A stretch of DNA of 64,000 bases from Fallopia convolvulus. Taxonomy: Eukaryota; Streptophyta; Magnoliopsida; Caryophyllales; Polygonaceae. The translations under genes and the position numbers were made by a program. Shown piece after piece: positions 11,797 through 23,200 of this stretch. A model generated the notes under the pieces. That model worked only from the letters and a program-made list of their open reading frames with translations. It made no database searches and had not been told where the DNA came from. How positions within the stretch are numbered: position 1 is the stretch's first letter; each line of letters opens with the position of its first letter. Location of the stretch: the NCBI GenBank assembly GCA_964016875.1, contig OZ024726.1:29997503-30061502 (forward strand). The letters are read 5' to 3'.

Positions 11797-13200
11797 TCAA
11801 GGTGGTTCTATTTCAGCTTTGTCGGGGTTGCAGAAGACCCCATACTTAGCCGAAAAGGTGTTGTTGCTTCGCACTAGATTCGGTCCTTCATCCTTTAACA
11901 ATATGCTCGATATTCCTATGCAAGGGTTAGCGAAGTCCGAGAACCAAGGAGGTTTCGACTCATCTATTGTATGAACAGTAGGGTATGATGTAGGAATATG
12001 ATATAAGGAAGGATTGTACCCGGAAATAGTGAAACTGGAATTAGAAAACTCACCTTGATCAGTCAGCGAGGGCACTGGTACCGAGGGGATTGAGGTCGTT
12101 ATCGACCGGTCTGGAGCATGGTCTCCCTTGGTATTGTGCCAGAATGTGCCTCCCTCGTCATATTGTTGTATGAAGGGCTCGGTACCGACCCAAGGTGGGT
12201 CGGTAGCTAGCTTGGTGCTGCTCTTGAATTCGTTGTTGCTTGAGAGGGAAACATCTGGCTTAACAATGTCGAGCTCTGGCTGGGGCGTCTCGATCTTTGT
12301 GGATGCGGCTGTGTCATTAGCAGCTTGATTTAGACTTAACTCGACCCGCTCTTCCCCTATGTCGAAGGTGAGGAGTCCTTTCCAAACATCGATTCGAGCA
12401 CCTGCTGTGGCAAGGAATGGTCTACCTAGAATGATGGGTACTAGCGGGTCTTCAGGCATATCAAGGACAATAAAGTCGTTTGCTATGAAGAATTTGCCCA
12501 CTTGAATGGGAAAATCATCAACGACTCCTATAGCTTTTACGCTGGACCTGTCTGCCATGTACAACCTCATATCAACGGGTTCTAGAGGTCCCATGTTAGC
12601 TTTGGACCAAATTGATAGGGGAAGTAAACTGGCACTGGCACATAGATCACATAAAGCTTTGAAAATGTGGGTGCCTATGCCAATGGTGATTGCAAATCTC
12701 CTTGGGTCACCTAGCTTTTCTGGAAGGGCTATGGATCGGACCTCATCTGTCAGCTCGGACATCGATCTATTCCTGCTAAGAATGTCTTTCAAGAATTTGG
12801 TGTATTCCGGCATTTCGCTTAGGGCCTCAGCGAATGGTATAGAAATATTTAATCCGTGAAGAATCTTAACGAAACGCTTAAACTTGCCTTCTGTTGAGTC
12901 CTTAGACTTCTTAGTAGGGAAGGGGAGAGACTTCACCAATCTCGGAACCAAAGGGTCGGTATCGAGCCTAGGACTAAGGGAGTGGATCGGTGTCGAAGAC
13001 TTACCTGGATTGAGGTCGGTAATGAGCTTTGGAGCATCGATGTCGAGGGTGTTAGGCTCGGTAACGACCCTTTTTGGCGCGTTGTCGATCTTGGCAGGGG
13101 CATCTTCTTCGGTACCGGGGTTTTTCTCCTTGGCCTCAGCACGGTCTGGTAGCGTCTTTTCGCTCCGGAGGTCTACGAAAGCTATCTCGGGATTTATTCT
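11797..13200 (-). pseudogene. Athila gag C terminus / retropepsin-like protease
   Basis: The frame is open from about 13200 to 11797. The protease segment shows LGDPRRFAITIGIGTHIFKA, then ALCDLCASASLLPLSIW where the Athila family has a DLGAS catalytic loop, then MADRSSVKAIGVVDDFPI, IVLDMPEDPLVPIILGRPFL and ARIDVWKGLLTFDI, the flap and C-terminal hairpin region. The catalytic glycine is cysteine here (DLC), which probably disables the enzyme. Upstream the frame carries repeated T-E/D units (VVTEP, LITDL, LDTDP, VGTEP) encoded by the palindromic DNA motif. The ORF ends directly before the end-of-pol spacer, so no RT follows. Confidence 0.7.
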
Positions 13201-14271
13201 CGTCGGGGCGGCGCGGGAGTTGCCCTTGAGGTCTCGGGATTTGTGCTGCCAGGTTTCCTAATTGGGATTGACATTCTTTCTCCATGTTTCTATTTCCCCC
13301 CAATTGAACCTGTACGCCTTTTAGGTCGGAACGGACTCCATCAATCTTGTTATGAACTCCGTTAATCCCTTCTTGCAAACCCTGGACCCATGAAGGTGGC
13401 TCTTGATAACCTGGAGGTCGGTGAGGAGCCTTCGTTTCTTGTGGTGGAGGTGCTTGGTTTTGATTCTGATTGTAACCTCCCCAACTAGGATAATTGTTTG
13501 GCCTATCATAATTGTTAGGCGGGTTTCTGTATTTCCCTCTCATATAATTCATCTCAGCATATGTCTCAGCGGCTCTAACCTGCTCAATGTTAGTGCAAGA
13601 AGAAGTACTATAGGCATAAGAGCCACACTCTTGACAATTTTGAGAGGTTTTCAGAAAACTTGCATGTTGCTTTAGACGGATGATCTCATCTTGTAAGAAT
13701 TGATTTTTAACGTCAGAATCAACTTCGTCTTTATTTGGGATGTAGAGACGTTTTTAGGCTGGGGTGTCTGTTGGGTCCCATACATGGCATCATAGTTGGT
13801 CAATATGTCCAGCAACTCCAATGCAGCAGTGGGATCCATCTCAATAAAACCGCAAGCAGTGTGCATGTTGATGCGGTTCTTTGTGTCAGCATTAATCCCT
13901 TGAAAGAAGATTTCTTGGAGCACATAAGGTGGTTGCCCATGAGTGGGGCATTGTTTAAGCATCTCCTTGAATCTCTCCCACGTCTCCACAAAGGTCTCGT
14001 TAGGCAGCTGGTGGTAGGAGGTGATACGTTTTCTTAACTCCGTAGTCTTAGCAGGAGGGAAGAAATTTGTTAAAAATTGATCATACAAACCCTTCCAAGT
14101 CTTGATAGACTTAGGAGGTAAGCTCTCTAACCAGCTCACGACCTTTCCTATAAGAGACCACCTGAAAGCTTTTAACAAAACATATTCTAAAGAGACACCT
14201 TCAACAGCATTAGTGTCACATAAATCAAGAAAATTTTTAATATGTTCCATGGGGCACTCAACAGCAATAGG
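13136..14271 (-). pseudogene. Athila gag polyprotein, 5'-truncated and frameshifted
   Basis: The gag capsid region is clear: MEHIKNFLDLCDTN, KAFRWSLIGKVVSWLESLPP, TWKGLYDQFLTNFFPPAKT and NETFVETWERFKEMLKQCP match the plant Retrotrans_gag domain. After a one-base frameshift near 13740 the protein continues with LQDEIIRLK and a knuckle-like CQECGSYAYSTSSC in which the usual histidine is tyrosine, then an Asn/Gln/Pro-rich tail to 13136. A further frame change near 13195 leads into the protease frame. The first codons of the open frame (14361-14272) are LTR sequence, because a deletion fused the LTR to gag, removing the gag start, leader and primer site. Confidence 0.75.
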
Positions 14272-14680
14272 CCACCTCGGTGTTGACCTGCACAGGGTCA
14301 GTAGACTCTTGTTGAACTTCTCAACCAAAACTCTGTTGCATAACTCGGTATAGACCCTCACAGGTCGGTATCAAGGTCTTTTTCTTGATTCTTTTGTACA
14401 CTTTGCATAGCTTCTCTTGGATTTGACGGGATCTTCAAAGCGTATTCTTTCTTCTCTTCTCTTCCACATTCTCCACCATCAACTTCTCGATCTCAACTCC
14501 CTAGAATACTCCTTTCTGCCTCGAAAACCTACAAAAACATGAAAATGGAGTAGCTTCCATACTTTTCACAAAATATGTAAACTTATCCTAAAACACACAA
14601 AACAAGCACTAAAACTCAACTAAACTAAACCAAACAACTAAGAAAAACACCTAAAAACTATACTAAAAACATGAACATCA
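14272..14680 (-). repeat. truncated 5' LTR of Athila element 1
   Basis: About 409 bp matching 6987-7393 of the full LTR. The remaining ~1040 bp of the LTR, the primer site and the gag leader are missing; the junction to gag lies in the short shared sequence CACCTCGG near 14274. The outer end ACATCA is intact and abuts the target duplication. Confidence 0.85.
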
Positions 14681-14685
14681 TGTAA

Positions 14686-15361
14686 CTCCGTGTTCCGAAA
14701 GCCAAATCGAGTTAAGGCAAGTGGATTTTCTCCCTTGTAACCTTTTTAATATTTCTATTTCATTAAAGATATTCTTCTACGTTGGAAACTACTTGTTTGT
14801 TAAATAAATGAGCTTAGGTTTATTTATTTGCTTAGAAATAATTACATATTGTCATTATTATTCGTACCACGCTAGTATTGAATTTTAGGACCGATGATTT
14901 TTGGCCTTATGTGTTTAAGTGTTTCATTTGAGACCATGCATGGATTAACATAGGCAATATTGTACAATAGCTCGATGCCTATTTATTCAGGATGAAAGAG
15001 ACCTATATACTTGGGATGAAAGATGCTTGGTATCCTCAGTATGAAAGAGTTTTGAACACTCATGATGAAAGAGACTTGTATACTCGGGATGAAAGAGGCA
15101 TGTACTTCCTACGGTTCCTTTAAGTGGACAGATCTCCATAGCCCCTGATGTCTTGTAGTTTATACAGCATAATAACTAGAGCTTTTTAGTACATCGATAT
15201 TCACACATATTAGTATGTGAACTTGTGTTGATATTTAAAACGATATTCATCTAAAATAATACATATATTCATTGATTTACTTTAACATATTCATGAATGA
15301 TTACATGATGAAATATAAATTAAGGAAGATCCATTTATGCGTAAAAATAATTTCATATTCG
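14686..15361 (-). repeat. distal part of the Gypsy LTR and flanking AT-rich DNA
   Basis: The sequence resumes the LTR interrupted at 5940. It contains a degenerate tandem array (14989-15106). The outer end of the LTR is not resolved; it may lie near 15165. From about 15180 the sequence is AT-rich with recurring GATATTCA and no gene. Confidence 0.45.
14989..15106. repeat. tandem array of a ~29-bp unit
   Basis: Four to five degenerate copies of a unit like GATGAAAGAGACTTGTATAC, for example at about 14991, 15018, 15063 and 15089. Such short arrays are common in long Gypsy LTRs. Confidence 0.75.
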
Positions 15362-15369
15362 CCGGCCGA

Positions 15370-15804
15370 TAGACCTGTCAATCGGGTCGGGTCGTGCGGG
15401 TTCGGGTTAGGTCATTTCGGGTTCGGGTTCGGGTCGTTACGGGTCACGGGTTAAACCGGGTCGGGTCTATGGGGGTTTTCAGGCTTATCGGGTTGACCAG
15501 CGGGTCAAAAATATAGAATTTTTATGATTATTAAAATAGATTTTTAATTAAATAATAATATTTAATTATAATATATTATTTTTATGTGTTTTAATAATAA
15601 AATATATTATATTTTTTAAAATAAATTTTATAAATATACTAAATCGGTCAACCCAACGGGTTTCCGGTTTCAACCCAATGGGTTTCGGATTCTATCGAGT
15701 TCGGTTGATTAAGGGTTTCGGGTTCAAATTTTCGGGTCTTGACCCTAAAATTATCGGGCAGGTCGGGTCGGGTTAGCGGGTTCGGTCAGCGTTTGACAGC
15801 TCTA
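15370..15804. mobile_element. hAT-type MITE
   Basis: A 435-bp element with terminal inverted repeats TAGACCTGTCAA / TTTGACAGCTCTA and perfect 8-bp flanking duplications CCGGCCGA (15362-15369, 15805-15812). The outer parts are rich in CGGGTCGGGT repeats and the centre is A/T only. The 8-bp duplication and the TAGAGCTGTCAA-like ends fit non-autonomous hAT elements. No coding capacity. Confidence 0.88.
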
Positions 15805-15812
15805 CCGGCCGA

Positions 15813-16213
15813 CATACTGATATTCAACCATAAACATATGGATATTTATTATACTGTTGCATTAATATTGCGTGCATCCATACATCATAAATTCATGTCA
15901 AATTGCATTAATATTCATTAACCCAAACACCGATATTCATAATCATTATACTAAAAAGCAATTAAATTAATATTTGACACAAGATTCACCCTAATGTATA
16001 CAACTATTCATTTTTGTACAGTAATATAATAATCAGCGATGGACATCAAATAATAGAAGATATATTGCTAATCTGTACAAGTCATATTGTGCTATTCATA
16101 ATCGATTTACAATTTCCATAGTCATTATAAACATTCATACTTGTTAGTCACATGATCGATTTTCATATATCGTTAAATTCACATCATAGATTGATTAGAA
16201 AACAGATTTTGTA
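15813..16213. other. AT-rich spacer
   Basis: About 400 bp with recurring GATATTCA/TATTCAT words and no ORF. It continues on the other side of MULE A (23821 on), where similar words occur, so it is probably one pre-insertion sequence. Confidence 0.4.
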
Positions 16214-16270
16214 TTAATTAACGGCAAATCTTTACGCACCAATTTTTTTTCCGAGCGCACAAGAAAGATT

Positions 16271-16435
16271 GCGCATCATGATGCGTTAATCTTTATGACG
16301 AGTAACGCAAATGGATACCCGAACAAGGAATACTCGATCCGGTGGAACGATGGCGCTTTGTGAAGCATGACTCGTCGCATATCACAACGCTTTATGAAGC
16401 CTAGAAATACGCAACAATTAGCGTTGCGCTTCATT
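16271..16435. repeat. palindrome cluster A1, left terminal
   Basis: Contains GCGCATCATGATGCG at 16271-16285, then weaker versions near 16353 (GCGCTTTGTGAAGC), 16387 (ACGCTTTATGAAGC) and 16425 (GCGCTTCATTC). The same word family recurs in three other clusters of this element and four of copy B. Confidence 0.75.
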
Positions 16436-16520
16436 CTTCTTCCTCATTTGTCTCTGTTAGCCGGACGATAGTGATTCGCCGTCGATAACCCCGTTTCCGA
16501 TAAACTCGAGCGCTTTAAAA

Positions 16521-16641
16521 ATGGACAATGAAGGTGGTGATAAATCTTGTGGCGGTTCTCCTCTAGTGGCGTCGCTTAACAAACCTGCATCTCCTAGGGA
16601 TGACGCCGAGGGCGGTTCTCCGGTGACGGCGGCCCAGTCAA
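16521..16641 (+). pseudogene. accessory gene exon 1, copy A (downstream exons missing)
   Basis: Starts MDNEGGDKSCGG, 40 codons plus one base, and ends at a GTAAGT donor in the same phase as the matching exon of copy B (MAKEGGDNHGG...). The shared start context TTAAAAATGG supports this ATG. I find no counterpart of exons 2 and 3 in copy A; the following 1.2 kb is intron-like and then holds unrelated captured sequence. Confidence 0.6.
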
Positions 16642-17880
16642 GTAAGTGTCGATTACCCTAAATCTTGAATTTTGCTTTTTAATGGTGGTTCTCCCGAATC
16701 ATATTGTGGATTTTGGATTGTCAATTTGAAAATTATAAAACCTATAGGTTGAATTTGTTTGGTTGATGATTGTTTAATTCTGGGCATTTAGGTCGAATTT
16801 GGGGGGGTATGCAGACATCACATTTGCCCGTCGAATTGGTTGATAATGTAGGCGGGCAATGCCAATTCCCAGATGTTGAAAGTTAAACAAACCAATAATT
16901 CAGAAGTTAAGAATTTGTTTGAGTTGGAACAGCAACAGGTCATTCAGAGATGTACATTGAAATTTTATATGGTCATTAATCACAATGATCTTCTTAGAGT
17001 TAATTAGTAGTCTTCATCACACTAATTCTAAGTTCGTATTAAGATTCGATGTGCTGCAATTCAAAGCTCGGAGTTTCTAAAAGTGGTGCATCTTAAAATG
17101 CTGAAAGTAACTAGTCGAAAACTGATAAAATTAACAGGAGCCACACACAGTCATGTTGTAGTACACAGTAGAGCTTAAGATTTTTTTGGATTTTCACAGT
17201 GCTCTGAAGTGAAGCCTTTTTATTTAATTGCCAGCTTTTAGCAGCTCAATTAAGTTACATTTCTTGGATGCATATGCTTCTTTGCTGATCATGAAAAGTG
17301 GTCACTTCTATCCATCTTTTCTCTTTATGAAATTGACTCCAACTTTGTTCTTGTTCTTACTAATTGGGCCAGTCTTCAAGTGATCATCCTAGTTCCTTTC
17401 TATCTCTGTAGATATGCACTTAAAAAGAAGATAAATCAAATTAAAAGCAAGTCGATAGACTTGGTGAGCTCTGAACCAAAACATTAAGAAAAAAGTCAGT
17501 TCAGGATTATGCTCGGTTAGCTGAAATAGCTACACAAGCTTTTCACACTTTCACAGAAACAAGAAAAACAGTTTTCCTTAATAGCTACATATTTATCTAC
17601 AACTACTTCATATTAGCATTATGTATCACTGATGCTACTTTTAATCAAAAGCAGTGTGCTGGTTTAGCTTCTGAATGACAAGTATATAACTATGTGGATG
17701 GTTTTCTGATGAATATGTAGAAAAAAGGTGAAAATGATAAAATTACCAATAATACGTTGCATACTTCAAGGAAACTAGTCTGATAACGGGAAAAAACAAG
17801 GAAAACCAGGGACGCTAAACTACCATAAACGCTATTGTAAAAAGAACAAAAACACCCTAAAACTAAAAACATCAAAGGAT
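16642..17880. other. intron-like or non-coding region of MULE A
   Basis: AT-rich sequence after the exon 1 donor. No ORF or recognised motif found. It may correspond to the start of the long intron in copy B, but I see no clear extended similarity. Confidence 0.35.
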
Positions 17881-18207
17881 CTATTCAATTATAATTGGAT
17901 TCGTCTCTCTAGCACCTTCATCTTCGTTCTCCATAGGCTCCCTCCTGACTAAGCGGAAATCAGGTTGAGTCGGATTTCCATTCATCTCCTCAGCAAAAAA
18001 TCACTCTAGCGTCTTGAAATAACCTAAGCGCCCAAGATGTCTGCCAACCTTCTTGATCCCAATTTCATTGCTTTGCATGAGTTTGCGCATAAATAGGCGA
18101 ACCTCTAGCAAATCCCTCGAATGCTCCCTTGAAACCATGGTTGTTGTGTTTTTTAACGCCTTTGAATGTGTTGATAATGAAAGAAGAGTTAATCTGGTTG
18201 AGCGCAT
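17881..18207 (-). pseudogene. unidentified captured coding fragment
   Basis: One minus-strand frame reads from about 18207 through an in-frame TGA (18001-18003) to a TAG near 17886. The first part reads REHSRDLLEVRLFMRKLMQ and KKVGRHLGRLGYFKTLE; after the stop it reads NGNPTQPDFRLVRREPMENE and ends NPIIIE. The frame continues sensibly past the TGA, so it looks like a real protein fragment with one nonsense change. It is absent from copy B. I do not recognise the family. It is most likely a host or transposon fragment picked up by the MULE. Confidence 0.4.
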
Positions 18208-18365
18208 AAATAGAGAGGGAGTTCAACATTGGCGCTATATTTTCCCTCCATATAATTAGTTTCCCGAAATTAATCGTGGATCGAATCTCACAACCTCCAT
18301 ATCCTGCGTAATAAGATAGGGATGGAGATATGGCAACGTTGGCGGTTATTTCTGTTCTAGATTTT

Positions 18366-18500
18366 GCGCTTCATGAAGCGCAAATTTACGCTTCATAAAG
18401 CATTACTTTTCATGGAGCGTTCCTTTTTTATTGGCCCAGATTAGCCCCTCCCCCCCCCCCCGGGGGTTTTGGCTTGCACATTTCAGCGCCTCACGACGCG
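18366..18500. repeat. palindrome cluster A2, internal left
   Basis: GCGCTTCATGAAGCGC at 18366-18381 is a perfect 16-bp palindrome. ACGCTTCATAAAGC (18388), CATGGAGCG (18411) and GCGCCTCACGACGCG (18486) follow. A C12G5 run lies at 18450-18466. Confidence 0.75.
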
Positions 18501-18514
18501 TAGAAATAGGGTTA

Positions 18515-19510
18515 ATTTTATTGGTAGGGTTAGGGTATAGGGTTAGGGTCTCTACATGGAAATTAGTGTTAAATGATAATGTTTTATTTCCATTTTGATC
18601 TTATTTAAATGGTAGGGTTAGTGTGACCTTTTGATCTTTAACTTCAAATTACAATTGCGATTATTAGTTAGGGTTAACGAATGTTACATTTAATGCATAG
18701 GTTTTAGGGTTTTTTCACTTCAATTTAGGGTTTTGTCATTTTGTTGTTAGTTAAATGGAAGGGTTAAGGTCAAGATTTAGGATGGTAGTTATTTTGGTTG
18801 TATATATGATATGGTTATGGTTACTTTGAGGTTTTGATCATAATGGTATTTAAATTAGGTTAGCGATTATTATTAGGCTTACTTGTTAGTTATTGGGTAT
18901 ATGGATATGTTGTATATATGTGAGGATTAATATGTTAAATGGATGATGTAGGATCTTATATAATGGGTTAAGGTTTAGTGTGTAGGGTTTAGAGTTTAGG
19001 GTTGATAATAAACATAAATCATGTTGAAAACATTCAACTTAACAAAATTACTTAAACCCTAAACCCTAAAACAAACCATAAAACATAACCTTATCATAAA
19101 TTATGAAGTACTTGAAAGGATGTCGGGTTATTGTGTAGAAGTTTGCGCTTTAGTAGTTATGGTCTAAAGTACCATATCACTAACCCTATCCCTAAACCTT
19201 AAACCCTAAACTTAATAAAATACTTGTAAGGATGAGAGTCTAGTGTTTAAAAGGTTATTAAACCCTAAACCCTAACCATAAACATTCACCCTAAATACCC
19301 TAACCCTAAACCCTACCCTTACTAAACCCTAACCCTACCCTAACTATACCATAACCCTACCCTAACCTAAACCCTATCCCTAAACCCTAAACCCTAAACC
19401 CTACCCTAACTATACCATAACACTATCCTAAACCCTACCTTAAACCCTAAACCCTAAACCCTACACTAACTATACCCAAATCATACCCTAACCCTACCCT
19501 AAACCCTAAT
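18515..19510. repeat. telomere-like repeats in inverted orientation, MULE A
   Basis: The left half (18515-19010) contains G-rich words of the TTTAGGG/TTAGGG type, such as GGTTAGGGTATAGGGTTAGGG-like strings. The right half (19055-19510) contains many AAACCCTAAACCC and AACCCTA units. The two halves could pair. Units are degenerate and separated, unlike a true telomere, and copy B has the same block at the same place. Confidence 0.85.
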
Positions 19511-19950
19511 CATTAAACGTAACCTTACCAAAAATTATGGTACTAACCCATATAAAATGAAATTTCAAGAACCGGTACCTTTTTTATTTTTCCATTTTAA
19601 TTTGAGCCCGGTTCGATTATATAAAAGGTTTAATAGGAATACGAAGGGTTCACATATTCAAATATACATGAAATCATATATTATATATCCAGAAAATTAT
19701 TTAAATTACAATATGTTGGGAACCGGTTATAATTTTATTTTTTGAATCCTAAAAATAGGTGAACCGGAATGTTTATTATAATTCCCAACCAAACCGAGTC
19801 GAAAATGCATTAGGTCAAATAAAAATCCTTGTCTATATATATTGATAGCAAATGCGGCACACTTAGTCCTGGTACACGCGTTTGAGGAATAAGTCTACGG
19901 TTCGAAAAGGGGGACGAGCGAAAGCCACCCTTTTTTTCACATGGAATTTT

Positions 19951-20033
19951 GCGCATCATGATGCGTACCATTGCGCATCATGAAGCGTAATTTTGCGCTT
20001 CATGAAGCGTCTATTTGCGCGTCATGAAGCGCA
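19951..20033. repeat. palindrome cluster A3, internal right
   Basis: Four copies within 83 bp: GCGCATCATGATGCG, GCGCATCATGAAGCG, GCGCTTCATGAAGCG and GCGCGTCATGAAGCGC. It lies about 250 bp beyond the transposase stop codon. Confidence 0.8.
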
Positions 20034-20278
20034 ATAATTATCAGAAAATCTAGCTTCAAATTGTTGCAAGTCTACAAGGTGATACAAACTGTTAGTGAAC
20101 TTGTCAAATTCATGGTATTTGTGAACTTGTCAAATTCTCAATTCTATGTTTTTTCGAAGCTATAGCAATTCACTAAACGTTATTGAAAATTGTTTAACTT
20201 TAGTTCCATGTAAAAATAAGTGTCTATAATGCATAACATCAAAAGATTCATAACAATATGTATCCAACATTAATAACT

Positions 20279-23200
20279 CTAACATCCTACATTTGGGCTT
20301 AAACCATTAGAAACACGAAGTTTGTGCCATGTTTCCATCCGTATTGTAAACGGATGGTCCCACCGCTTCACACTAGGGTCATGATTCCTTGTCCAATCCA
20401 TCGGAGGAGGAGGAAGCGGCGCGTCATCCTTCAACCACACCTACAAAAAACAATATCTAACCATAAATATCAACAATTACACTTCAAATAAACATAATTA
20501 AGTTATCATTAATTATACTTACTGGTATAAAGTGGTTTCTTTGTCCCACAAGAGCTATGGCATAAATCTTTGTCGGAGGGCCCCCTACACCCATCATAGG
20601 TAAGCATGTGTGTGATCCATTCCACGACAACATCACAAGAGCAACCTGGTGTAATGTGTCAAATATCAAACCACCAATGGGCATCTCGAGCCAATATGGT
20701 CGCATGCACGGGCTATCCACATACGAAATACTCTGCAAAAGCTCATCGATAGTTGGCATGTTCCCTACACGCTCATATATGACTCTGTTTCGCCTCAATT
20801 CAGCAGATAGATCCTTTCGAACTCTATGGTATTGTCCCTCTCCATATCCCAATACCTCTGCAAAGGATCTATAACCACAATGACCATCTGCCGCTACATC
20901 CCTAGCTCTCACAATGTAAGGAAACATGAAAGGGTTAACATTTTCAACACCAAAGTTCACCCCCAACCACACCACTTCTTTATTTTGAACTTGTGGATTC
21001 GTATCTAGCATAATTTTCTTTTTGGCCTTGTTGGTTGAGCCCTTTGGCCTCCCACGCTTCTTTGCCGTCGACGGGATTTCTTTATTGCTCTCCTTTTCCT
21101 TCTCTTCTCTCTCCTTCAAATCATTGTCTTTCTTTTCCTGCTCATACTCACTCATCCTATGCTCAAGCAGAGTACTAATCCTCTTGGTTGAGCCCTTTGT
21201 AGACCCCTTTGGCCTTCCCTTTCGCCATGAAACAAGCATTGAATGTATCGGCTCAAGAAACAAAGAATCTTGGGGTATGACCATGTCTACAAATGACTCA
21301 GATATACCGTGCACCTGATCCTCTGACAGTTCTCCTCTCTTATACATCTCAATCATCAACTCCATTCTAAGTTGGTCAATTGAGAGGGATACATTGTCTT
21401 TTACGGGCATGCGTTGTGGATCGATGCCGTCCCATACCACTTGATGCCAAAACGAGTGTATCTCACTTGGTATTATGGGCTGCTTGTTGACGATGGCATG
21501 AGCAATCCTATGAGGACAAGGAAGACCCATGCGCTCTCTCCACCAATAATCATCACACTCAGTCTCCATCTTTCCATCAATCATCTTTTTGTGTAGGCTG
21601 TAGAACATATTCAACAACTTCTTAATGCAGTGTGTTGACACTCTATAAAATAGACGAACAAATATCGCCCTCACTTCCTTAGGGACACCCTCCAACTCTG
21701 TTGGTAGCTTCGTACGTGTCATCTCAAGATCTCCCCGCAAACCACCAACTTGGGACACAATCTGATGGTGAATCCTTCCAATAACCGTGTTAAAGCCTCC
21801 TCGAGAACTGTCAAGTATCTTTTTAAGCACATGGTGCATGCCCTCCACCTTGTAATATACATAATTTCACTTATTTTTCTTAAATATAAATTAATAAATC
21901 AAGGTACATATATAGGCCTACTTACCGATTCGTTGTTCTCGTCTGAAAGTGAAGACAATGCTCCGTCCATGCTCTTACTATCAACTGCTTGTAAGGCCCA
22001 AGCCATGACTTCTCAACATATGGCATGAGCCCTGGCCAACGCTCTTTCACTTTAAGAAACCTCTCCTCATATTTTGCCTCAGTTGATGACATAAATATGC
22101 CCCAACACCTATGGGCAAATCATTTTGCAGCCTTGAGGTCTTTTAGAATACAAAGAGCATACGCTTTAATGTTCATCTTCACGTGCACCCAACACAGGAG
22201 ATGTTTTACTTCGTCCCCAAATACAGCGTCCTTTGCATTCATGATCGCCTTCTCTCGATCTGTAACAATCGCATTTGGCATTGTCCCCAATTCTGCAAAC
22301 AAACGCTTCAACTGTTTCAACACCCATGTATAACTCTCGGTGTCTTCCTTAGAGATAAATGCAAAACCGATGTTGAATGATTTGTTAGTGCACGTGAATC
22401 CAACCATCTCTAGTAATGCCATGTCGTACCTGTCCAAGTATGACATGTTAATACAATTGTGAAAACAAAACAAAATGATTAAATAACGTATTCAAAGTTT
22501 AGAAAAGTGTACTTGTTTGTCTTATATGTGTTGTCCATAATGACAACATATGGAAACAATCTCAGTAGATGCAACAAGATCGGGTGGACGAAGAACAAGA
22601 TCTCTATATGATCTGAATTATCCATCCTCTTTGGAAAGAAACGATATTCGTTTCGTTGCAAGAAATGTATCGCATATTGGGTTACCGTCATATTTCCATG
22701 GTCCTCCATTAGAAACTTTTCCCTCATATTTGAAACTTGTTTCGTCGATGTCACATTACCAGGATATAGCGCCCTCAATTCCTCGACTATTCTCCTTGGA
22801 GGCACATATATGTAGCTCAAATTCCTAACCAACTCCTTCTGAGCTTCCGTCATTCGTCCCATAAATGAATAACCAAGTAAACTACTTGGGAGGTCATGGT
22901 TGTGAATTCCGCACCCAACAGTTAATGCCCATTTTCCCGTTGACTTGCTTCGAACCCCAACCAACTCAAACTTACAGTTGCACTTGCTCTGAAGTGTCCG
23001 TACACTTGGTGGTCTAACAATTGGGAGTACTTCACCCTTCTTTCCAGATCTATATTTGCCATGCCTATGACATGCAAGCCTGACCATTGTTTGGTTTGAT
23101 GTTTTTATTGTCAACATCATCATTCTTTCACGACCGACCTGCCTAGCCCAATTTAGCATGTCTTCTCTATTATCCCACACAGTATCATTCTCAAAATCAA

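Larger units (their letters stand above)
5941..14680 (-). mobile_element. Athila-type Gypsy element 1 (deletion derivative)
   Basis: The element is 8740 bp, begins TGTTGATAGG, ends ATGAACATCA on the plus strand, and is flanked by TGTAA (5936-5940 and 14681-14685). On the minus strand the order is truncated 5' LTR, gag, protease, end-of-pol spacer, envelope-like ORF, long non-coding tract, purine tract and full 3' LTR. Reverse transcriptase, RNase H and integrase are missing. The sequence GGGAGGCAACCCGG (minus, about 11735-11750), which in the third element of this window sits just after integrase, here directly follows the protease ORF. Many copies of a CGGTACCGA-type palindrome are scattered through the LTR, spacers and ORFs. 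It inserted into the LTR of an older Gypsy element. Confidence 0.88.

Noticed and set aside
12506..13261. Plus-strand frames of 117 and 125 codons
   Set aside because: Antisense of the Athila protease region, no independent support.
14272..14361. N-terminal 30 codons of the gag open frame (MRVYTELCNRV...)
   Set aside because: These codons are antisense LTR sequence joined to gag by a deletion, not part of the gag protein.
19055..19510. Array of AAACCCT units as a true telomere or chromosome end
   Set aside because: Units are degenerate, arranged as inverted halves, and repeated inside a second MULE copy; it is part of the element.
19951..20033. CRISPR-like array
   Set aside because: Short palindromic words with irregular spacing in a plant MULE; no uniform spacers and a eukaryotic context.
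21022..21318. Plus-strand frame rich in serine and phenylalanine
   Set aside because: Antisense of the lysine/glutamate-rich linker of the MULE transposase.
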